Source of the DNA: Verrucomicrobiota bacterium
Lineage (GTDB): Bacteria; Verrucomicrobiota; Verrucomicrobiia; Opitutales; Intestinicryptomonadaceae
Assembly: GCA_023450935.1 (NCBI GenBank)
Contig: JAEXGH010000004.1
Coordinates: 1-64,000, forward strand
Length of the DNA: 64,000 nt
Direction: 5' to 3'
Shown here: piece after piece, positions 58,651-64,000 of the stretch
How positions within the stretch are numbered: the stretch's first letter is position 1
Layout of the letters: every line of letters starts with the position of its first letter
Position numbers and translations under genes: made by a program
The notes under the pieces: generated by a model
Databases searched by the model: none
Seen by the model: the letters and a program-made list of their open reading frames with translations, nothing else
What the model was told of the DNA's origin: nothing

Positions 58651-60027
58651 ATGAAAAAAATATTATTATTCATACAAATAGGAATTCTTTCATATTCGGC
58701 GTTTGCGGAATATCGTCGTGATTATGAAAATTATAATGGGCAGGACTTAAGCAATCGTGTTTTTGACGGCGGAAGAAACTCTGAAGTTTTTTTTAGGTAT
58801 ACTACTTGGGTAGGCGCAAATTTGTCTAATTCTAGGTTTGGGGTTGTTTTAGGGGTATTCCCTAATCAGTACGGACAAAAAATTTATCTGACAGGAGCTG
58901 ACTTTACAGATGCTAACCTCTCTGGTGTTTTATTTGACGCCAAAGAAAATGGTTGTAGTGCGCAGATATTTTTAGATGGTGCAGTTTTTGAAAATGCTAA
59001 TATTTCCTATGCGAAATTTTACGGTGCTTCTGGCTTTACGAAAGAGCAACTGTATTCTACTGCAAGTTATAAAAACAAGAATCTTCGAGGAATAGAACTT
59101 TCGGCAAAAAACTTAAGTGGTTGGAATTTTTCGGGACAAGATCTTACTTCGGCGGATTTTAGTTCTTCATCTCTAACGGATGCTGATTTTTCAGACTCAA
59201 TAATTACAAATGCCTTTGTAGCGACAGCAAGTAAAGAACAAATATATTCAACAAGATCATACAAAGAAAAAAACTTAAGTGGAGTTGCGTTCCCTAATAT
59301 AAGAGGTTGGGATTTATCGGGGCAAAATCTTATGTCATCGAAAATAGTCAACTATGGTGTTGATACAAATTTAACAAATGCTGATTTACGAAATGCAAAA
59401 TGGAGAACAAGTGAAATATCTCCGTTTTGTAAAAACACCTTATGGACTGACGGCGAGATTAAGAATTTCTCAATGGCATCAGCTGAATATAGTTTCTCTA
59501 TTCGCAAGTATGTTCCTGCCACAGAAGGAGGAGAGATGATAAACGCCAAGATTGTTGATGATGCTACAATTTCGGGCGGGGCGGTTTTGACGCTTGAAGA
59601 AGGGGCAATTTTGGAGGTAGCGGCGGGTAAAACGCTTACTGTATCTGACGGAGAAATAATCTTCAACGTAGATGCAGTCTCAAACGACACAAAGCTTTTA
59701 CTCAATAGTGGTTCAAAGTTGGTTTTTGATTCCGACTCAAAAATAACAATAAACCTCGACGGCGAAATTTCGGCCGATGATTCCTACGTATTTTCGGTAA
59801 TTCAACCTGCGTCAGATTCCTACATTTTGGGAATGGATTCGATACAAAAGGAGAACATTACGCTCAACGTAAACGGGGAAGCCTATGATGCCGACAAATG
59901 GGGTATTGATTATAACCCCACAACAGGCAAATTTAATATCAATGTGAACATTCCCGAGCCAGCGACCTACGCGGCAATCTTCGGCGGTTTGGCTATTCTT
60001 TTAGCTTTCGCGAAGCGTCGCCGATAG
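58651..60027 (+). CDS. Exported pentapeptide-repeat protein with PEP-CTERM tail
   Basis: 458 residues. Signal peptide (to SAFA, about residue 19). Residues about 30-260 are pentapeptide-like repeats (for example GADFTDANLSGVLF, LTSADFSSSSLTDADF, LTNADLRNAKW) expected to fold as a square beta helix. A beta-rich middle (GGAVLTLEEGAILEVAAGKTL) follows. The C-terminus IPEPATYAAIFGGLAILLAF then AKRRR is a PEP-CTERM sorting signal handled by an exosortase. The first two thirds are AT-rich and the last third matches host composition, which suggests a fusion. Its last codons lie in composite repeat block 2. Confidence 0.85.
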   Translation: MKKILLFIQIGILSYSAFAEYRRDYENYNGQDLSNRVFDGGRNSEVFFRYTTWVGANLSNSRFGVVLGVFPNQYGQKIYLTGADFTDANLSGVLFDAKENGCSAQIFLDGAVFENANISYAKFYGASGFTKEQLYSTASYKNKNLRGIELSAKNLSGWNFSGQDLTSADFSSSSLTDADFSDSIITNAFVATASKEQIYSTRSYKEKNLSGVAFPNIRGWDLSGQNLMSSKIVNYGVDTNLTNADLRNAKWRTSEISPFCKNTLWTDGEIKNFSMASAEYSFSIRKYVPATEGGEMINAKIVDDATISGGAVLTLEEGAILEVAAGKTLTVSDGEIIFNVDAVSNDTKLLLNSGSKLVFDSDSKITINLDGEISADDSYVFSVIQPASDSYILGMDSIQKENITLNVNGEAYDADKWGIDYNPTTGKFNINVNIPEPATYAAIFGGLAILLAFAKRRR

Positions 60028-60347
60028 GCGTTCGCCTATGCGGCTCTTACAAGAGTTAAAGAGTTGCTTTAATAAATACAAAGACCGCGCGGATACGTCA
60101 GTATGCCGCGCGGTCTTTTTTCAACTCTTTCTTGCCTAATTTGCAAAATCAATTTTTTAACTTTCCTAAAGTGGCGGCGGCGGGCAAAGCCCATTCGACT
60201 TTGCCTGTCATTAAAGTTGCGCTACTTTAACCAAAGTGCAAAGGCGAATTGCCCAAGGCAATCGCCGCCGCTTACGAAAGGCTAAACTTAAACCAAAGAG
60301 TAAAGGCGAATTGCCCAAGGCAATCGCCGCCCCTTTCGAAATAATAA
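60006..60347. repeat. REP-like elements and composite block, copy 2
   Basis: The block 60006-60171 matches 53851-54015 over its whole length with scattered changes. It is followed by three REP-like hairpin units (GGCGGGCAAAGCCC at about 60180; AATTGCC-CAA-GGCAATCGCC at about 60250 and again at about 60312). The start of the block is inside the 3' end of the PEP-CTERM gene. Confidence 0.85.
60079..60121 (+). terminator. Terminator of the PEP-CTERM gene (in composite block 2)
   Basis: AAAGACCGCGCGG, ATACGTCAGTAT, CCGCGCGGTCTTTTTT; strong stem and T-run 52 bp past the stop. Confidence 0.85.
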
Positions 60348-60352
60348 AATAT

Positions 60353-61222
60353 TTAGAAACCTGTGGAGAAGAATTGGAGCTGGTAGGGGAGGGCGTTGTT
60401 CCAGTAGGGAGAGTTGTGTTTGCCCGGGCGCGAAGTATAGTCGTGCGGAATATTGCGGTAGAGCAGCTCCTTGTGGAGACGTTCGTTGACCTTGAAGAAG
60501 AAGTCGTCAACGCCGCATTCAAAGGCAATCCTGATTGAGTTCGGCTTGAGAAGATGAAGCTGGTTCATTACCGTATGCGATTCCCAATTCTGCCAGTTTT
60601 TTGCCGAATCGCCGAGCGATTTCGCCATATCCCAGCTGTGGGGGAACGGGCGAATGTCAACGCCGCCGCTCATCGAACCGCACGCGCCGAATTTATCCTG
60701 ATGGCGGAAGCCGAGCCAAAGCCCTCCATGTCCGCCCATGCTAAGCCCAGTGATGGCTCGCCCTTTGCGGTCGGCGACAGTTCGGTAGTTGGCGTCAATA
60801 TAATCGATAAGCTCCTTGGAGACGAAAGTTTCGTATTTCAATTTCGGGTCAACGGGGCTGTCCCAATACCAGCTGCGCTGTCCGTCGGGACATACAATAA
60901 TCATGCCGAATTTCGACGCCAGCTTTTGGAGGTCGGGCCTTATGCGCGTCCAGGTGAGGTGGTTTCCGCCGAAGCCGTGGAGCAGATAGAGCACGGGGAA
61001 TTTTTTGTCGGGGTTAGCCGCGTAGGCGTCAGGAAGGACTACTACATTGAGAACGTCCTTGTCCATCGACTGGCTGCGAACCGGAACAACCGAGACGTTT
61101 TGCGCGGCTTCCTTTACCGCCGATTTTTGAGCCGCTTGGGGCTGTTGTGCCGATACGAATGCAGGGGCGAACGCAAGCACTGCCGCCGCAAACAACGCTT
61201 TCAGAATGATTGATGTTTTCAT
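60353..61222 (-). CDS. Secreted CE1-like esterase
   Basis: 289 residues with a signal peptide (about 25 residues). Alpha/beta hydrolase of the esterase D / CE1 type: LPVLYLLHGFGGN in outline, IIVCPDGQRSWYWDSP, nucleophile Ser161 in GLSMGGHGG, Asp in CGVDDFF (about 253-254) and a C-terminal His in RPGKHNSPYW. Related enzymes release ferulate or acetate from plant cell walls or hydrolyse short esters. Single gene on the minus strand. Confidence 0.85.
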   Translation of the reverse strand: MKTSIILKALFAAAVLAFAPAFVSAQQPQAAQKSAVKEAAQNVSVVPVRSQSMDKDVLNVVVLPDAYAANPDKKFPVLYLLHGFGGNHLTWTRIRPDLQKLASKFGMIIVCPDGQRSWYWDSPVDPKLKYETFVSKELIDYIDANYRTVADRKGRAITGLSMGGHGGLWLGFRHQDKFGACGSMSGGVDIRPFPHSWDMAKSLGDSAKNWQNWESHTVMNQLHLLKPNSIRIAFECGVDDFFFKVNERLHKELLYRNIPHDYTSRPGKHNSPYWNNALPYQLQFFSTGF

Positions 61223-61384
61223 AGATTCGGCGCGTTTGTATGCTCTTTGCGCGAAATAGTCAACAATTAAGCGGACGGAATGAATCCCCTACGGGGGAAC
61301 GGCGTTTGTTGTATTTGAAATTTTTTCTGCGGAATCGGGCGAACTCGCGCATAGGGTGTTTGCCGCGTGCGGCGGAACGCATGG

Positions 61385-61951
61385 CTACAAAGTTGCGGCT
61401 TCGACGATTTTTTTTGCAGTCAGCCCCGCGAGCGATTTCGTGGAATACCCTGCGGAATTGACGTTTAGCCGCTGGGTTGCGCCGTCCGAATTGCGCTTTA
61501 TTTGCACCGTAACGGAGGCCTTGATTGCCGAATTTACCACAGAATACGATTCCACAACGGCCGAAATTTCGTATGTATGCGTCGGCTTTTTTTCGTGCAA
61601 AAGCTCGGCGATTTTTGCCTCAAGCGCGTCGCGGAAATCGCGGGCGGGGTCGGTCGAAACAATTTCCGCCGACTCCACCACAACAGTGGGAGCCGCTTCC
61701 ACGACAACCACTCGCGGCGGCATGATTACTATTGGCCGCGGCGCGGGTCTGTGTCGGGGCGGACACGGCGGAGGTGGCGTCGGGCGGGGAGGGGCAAAGT
61801 GCAAAGGCCGCGGCGGCGGGCAGGGGCGCGGATTTATAACTATGCGCGTAGACCCGAACGAGACAGAGCCGAACGCACGGGCGGCTAAAACATCGGTTGA
61901 AAGCAGACCGCACACCAAAGCGCATGCAAGCGCAAAATTTATATTTTTCAT
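61385..61951 (-). CDS. Exported Pro-rich protein, unknown function
   Basis: 188 residues. Signal peptide (to VLAA, about residue 24), then a Pro-rich stretch (about 42-80, with PPPRPLHFAPPRPTPPPP) that probably spans the periplasm or cell wall, then a folded C-terminal domain of about 100 residues (DFRDALEAKIAELLHEKKP, then TYEISAVVESYSVVNSAIKA). The C-terminal part has the alternating pattern of LPS-assembly or lipoprotein-like small domains, but I cannot name a family. It lies between the esterase and fadL on the same strand. Confidence 0.55.
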   Translation of the reverse strand: MKNINFALACALVCGLLSTDVLAARAFGSVSFGSTRIVINPRPCPPPRPLHFAPPRPTPPPPCPPRHRPAPRPIVIMPPRVVVVEAAPTVVVESAEIVSTDPARDFRDALEAKIAELLHEKKPTHTYEISAVVESYSVVNSAIKASVTVQIKRNSDGATQRLNVNSAGYSTKSLAGLTAKKIVEAATL

Positions 61952-62121
61952 ATTGCGTTAAACGCCGAATGCGCGGAAAGAGTTTCGTCCGAAAAATTTT
62001 TGCGGCTTCGGCGGAAGGCGGACGGGCGCGGGCGAAGGAAGGGCTTGCGGTCTCCGTATTCGTTGAAATGCGAAAAAAAGGCGCACCACTAAAGGCGCGC
62101 CCGAGTTCCGTTGAATAAAAG

Positions 62122-63372
62122 TTAGAATTTGAAGCCGAACTGCGCGCCGACAACGTGAATGTGTGCAGCGTAGTTGCCCGTGAGCGTGTTTTGAAGCGGC
62201 GTGCCCGCGTATTCGGTTCTGTTCATCGCGCCGTCGCCGAGCACGAAAATGTAGCTGTAGCAAAGGTCTATTGAGTAGTTGCCGAAAGAGTAGCCCAAGC
62301 CCGTTGTAAGCCACAGTCTGTCGGAGCAGGGAATGCGCGGCGTGCGCAATTCGGCGGAGCTTACGGGGCTTTCGTCGTAGCAGACGCCCAGACGGACAGT
62401 GAGGTTTTCGACGTATTCGGGGTAGTAGTGCATGCCTACCGAAACGCGCGAAGTGTCTTTCCAGTTTTCGTCAATGCGGACGCCCGCTTCGGGAATTACG
62501 AGGTCTTCGAACTGCGACCACGTCATGTAGGAATACCCCGCCATAATCGCGAACTCGCGCAACATTCCCCAGCCGCGCTGATACCAGCCTATATCGAACG
62601 TGTTGGGCATGTGCATATCGGCGGAAATCGGGAAATTGTAGAGCGTGCCTTTTGCCGTTCCCGTAAGCTCGTGCTCAACCGCGCTGCGCCAGTGGAAGCC
62701 GAAGCGTCCGTTTTCGGCGTATTTGATTGTAAAGCCGATGTTTCCGCCTACTGCTACGTCGTCGCCCGAAAACCTTTGCCAACCGCCGCCGAGCACCGCG
62801 GGAACTGCGTTTGTGAGTCGGCAATAGGCGTATTGCGCGCTCACGCCGCCGCTTACGGAAAGCCAGTCGGTTATTTTAAAGGAGACGCTCGGGTTGATGT
62901 CGACAGTCATCAAATAGCTATGCAGACCCTGAAAGCCGCCAACCCAGTCGCTGTTGTAGTCCGATTCCAAGCCCCACGGAGCGGTTATCGAAAGCGTGCC
63001 GTCAATTCTGTCGGTGAATTTGTGCGCCACGAAAAGCTGCGGAACAACGGAAGCCGCCGAGCAGTCGCCCTCCTGATTCGTTCCCGTCTGCGTATACGGG
63101 TTGCTTGTGCGCGTTCCCGTGCACCAAAGCGTGGGAAGAACGCCGAAAACGCCCGCGTCGACGCGCGTCTGCCCGACCTCAAGCGGCATAAACGCCGCCG
63201 CCGACGGATTCCAGAACGCACAGGTTGCGTCCTGATTGGCGTTGACGGTCGCTCCCGCGACGGCATTGCCCATATTCGACGCGCCCTGTTCCAAAATCTG
63301 GTAGCCCGCGCCCATTGCTGTGTTTAGTGATACGGCAACAGCTGCCGCAAAAATAGTATTTTTTATGTTCAT
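62122..63372 (-). CDS. FadL/OmpP1/TodX-family outer-membrane transport protein
   Basis: 416 residues with a signal peptide (about 21 residues). The mature N-terminus GYQILEQGASNMGNAVAG and then NANQDATCAFWNPSAAAF is the FadL hatch signature; the rest alternates beta strands and ends in VVGAQFGFKF with a C-terminal Phe, as in barrel proteins inserted by BamA. It should carry hydrophobic compounds such as long-chain fatty acids or aromatics across the outer membrane. It is divergent from a TetR regulator and has a palindromic operator within its promoter. Confidence 0.9.
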   Translation of the reverse strand: MNIKNTIFAAAVAVSLNTAMGAGYQILEQGASNMGNAVAGATVNANQDATCAFWNPSAAAFMPLEVGQTRVDAGVFGVLPTLWCTGTRTSNPYTQTGTNQEGDCSAASVVPQLFVAHKFTDRIDGTLSITAPWGLESDYNSDWVGGFQGLHSYLMTVDINPSVSFKITDWLSVSGGVSAQYAYCRLTNAVPAVLGGGWQRFSGDDVAVGGNIGFTIKYAENGRFGFHWRSAVEHELTGTAKGTLYNFPISADMHMPNTFDIGWYQRGWGMLREFAIMAGYSYMTWSQFEDLVIPEAGVRIDENWKDTSRVSVGMHYYPEYVENLTVRLGVCYDESPVSSAELRTPRIPCSDRLWLTTGLGYSFGNYSIDLCYSYIFVLGDGAMNRTEYAGTPLQNTLTGNYAAHIHVVGAQFGFKF

Positions 63373-63380
63373 TGCGGCAT

Positions 63381-63409
63381 ATTGAAAATGAACGGTCGTT
63401 CACTGTCAA
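63381..63409 (-). promoter_or_regulatory. Promoter of the fadL-type gene
   Basis: Minus-strand TTGACA (63409-63404), 17-bp spacer, TTCAAT (63386-63381). The spacer is filled by a perfect palindromic operator. Confidence 0.6.
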
Positions 63410-63432
63410 GCAAAAAAGTGAATGCCCGTTCA
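63389..63432. promoter_or_regulatory. Paired TetR-type operators
   Basis: TGAACGGTCGTTCA (63389-63402), a perfect palindrome, and TGAATGCCCGTTCA (63419-63432), a near match 30 bp away, about three helix turns. They lie between the divergent fadL-type and tetR-type genes. Confidence 0.8.
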
Positions 63433-63505
63433 TTTTTTCGATAAAATATCGGGCGGCGGCGCGGGGCGGTTTGGCGATTAATTCGGCGTTTGCAAAATAA
63501 AACTC

Positions 63506-63533
63506 TTGATAAAATTTCGCCTTAATCTATAAC
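63506..63533 (+). promoter_or_regulatory. Putative promoter of the TetR regulator
   Basis: TTGATA at 63506-63511, 16-bp spacer, TATAAC at 63528-63533, ten bases before the ATG. Confidence 0.5.
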
Positions 63534-63542
63534 AGGCGCACA

Positions 63543-64000
63543 ATGACTTCCACGCGCGAAAAAATCTTGAAGGCGACTTTTCTGCTTATGCTCGAAAAGG
63601 GATACGACAATATTCTCGTCTCCGATATCCAGCTGCGGCTCGGCATTTCGCGCGGTTTGCTATACAGGTATTTCAGGGGGAAGTCGGAGCTGATTTTCTG
63701 CGCTTGCAGCGAGTTTTTCTACAACCGCTTTTTCGATGAAAACATAGACTATTCGCAAATCACCCTGCGCCAGTTTTTGGATTATGCGTTTGCGGCAATG
63801 CGGCGGTTTACGAACATAGACGGGCACGAAGTTCCGATGTTGAAATACAATACGCTTTATTCGGCGATGTTGCAGACAAACAAAAAGTTCGCCGCAGAGG
63901 CGATGGTGGAATTCGGCAAGGCGCGCGCGGTAATCGACAACGCAATGCGGCGCGGCGAAATAAAGACGCTTCCCGATAACTTCGTAGGCGGCACAATCCT
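63543..64000 (+). CDS. TetR-family regulator (cut by right edge)
   Basis: 152 codons visible from the ATG at 63543. The N-terminus TREKILKATFLLMLEKGYDN then ISDIQLRLGISRGLLYRYFRGKSEL (in outline) is the TetR helix-turn-helix. The ligand-binding part follows (FLDYAFAAMRRFTN, AMVEFGKARAVIDNAMRRGEI) and runs off the window. It probably represses the divergent fadL-type gene, and perhaps itself, through the paired palindromes at 63389-63432, releasing them when a hydrophobic ligand binds. Confidence 0.88.
   Translation, partial: MTSTREKILKATFLLMLEKGYDNILVSDIQLRLGISRGLLYRYFRGKSELIFCACSEFFYNRFFDENIDYSQITLRQFLDYAFAAMRRFTNIDGHEVPMLKYNTLYSAMLQTNKKFAAEAMVEFGKARAVIDNAMRRGEIKTLPDNFVGGTI

Overview
The window looks like a chromosome segment of a Gram-negative, saccharolytic bacterium. 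The evidence is LpxD (lipid A synthesis), a FadL-type outer-membrane protein, many Sec signal peptides, a PEP-CTERM exported protein, a type III glutamine synthetase, a DUF1080 lipoprotein and many secreted glycosidases and esterases. This mix is typical of Verrucomicrobiota (Opitutales-like, possibly a gut lineage) and related PVC bacteria. The lineage is inferred from gene content; no rRNA gene is present to settle it. Several genes have no visible Shine-Dalgarno site, while others have a good AGGAGG.

Layout. 0-7.3 kb: the N-terminal part of an MscS-like channel (cut by the left edge), a small exported protein, tRNA-Asn, a broken chimeric GH43 gene, a GH99-like/WbsX lipoprotein, a GH5-like glycosidase, a HigBA-type toxin-antitoxin pair and tRNA-Lys. 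7.6-15.2 kb: leuB, alaS and smc. 15.3-19.1 kb (minus): two tandem acetyl-xylan-esterase-like proteins and a PhoD-like protein that has lost its metal ligands. 19.4-20.3 kb: prs. 20.6-29.9 kb: a LacI regulator and a seven-enzyme catabolic run (PfkB kinase, FucI/AraA-like isomerase, IolB, FGGY kinase, FAD-linked oxidase, Fe-S protein, class II aldolase). 30-33.6 kb: GH35 protein, GT8-like glycosyltransferase and PIG-L deacetylase. 34.1-44.1 kb (minus): lpxD, a PgpH-like HD protein, phoH, HIT, a FecCD-type ABC pair, infA, tadA and glnN. 44.5-48.4 kb: a DUF1080 lipoprotein, an isolated Mu-like DNA-packaging module and an HU gene. 48.5-53.7 kb: a second catabolic run (enolase-superfamily dehydratase, mutarotase-like protein, MFS transporter, SDR, RraA-like aldolase). 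54.2-57.7 kb: an SDR lacking its catalytic Lys, an AraC regulator and a clan-A glycosidase, linked by a shared direct-repeat operator. 58-60 kb: an AT-rich island with an EVE/PUA-like protein and a pentapeptide-repeat PEP-CTERM protein. 60.3-64 kb: CE1-like esterase, Pro-rich exported protein, fadL and a divergent tetR (cut by the right edge).

How the genes work together. Most accessory genes fit capture of plant or host glycans: secreted esterases and glycosidases release sugars, which would feed two intracellular routes. One ends in a class II aldolase (DHAP plus an aldehyde). The other runs through a sugar-acid dehydratase to an RraA-type aldolase. Three regulators (LacI, AraC, TetR) each lie beside repeated or palindromic sites that look like their operators.

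Between genes there is a family of REP-like hairpin elements. Their arms are conserved and their inner stems covary. They are tandem at 33.7-34.1 kb and also occur at 19.2, 41.2, 44.2, 53.7 and 60.0 kb. A longer block of about 165 bp is shared between 53.9 and 60.0 kb. The least explained items are the 20.6-29.9 kb pathway, the portal-less terminase module, the hairpin family and the AT-rich island.
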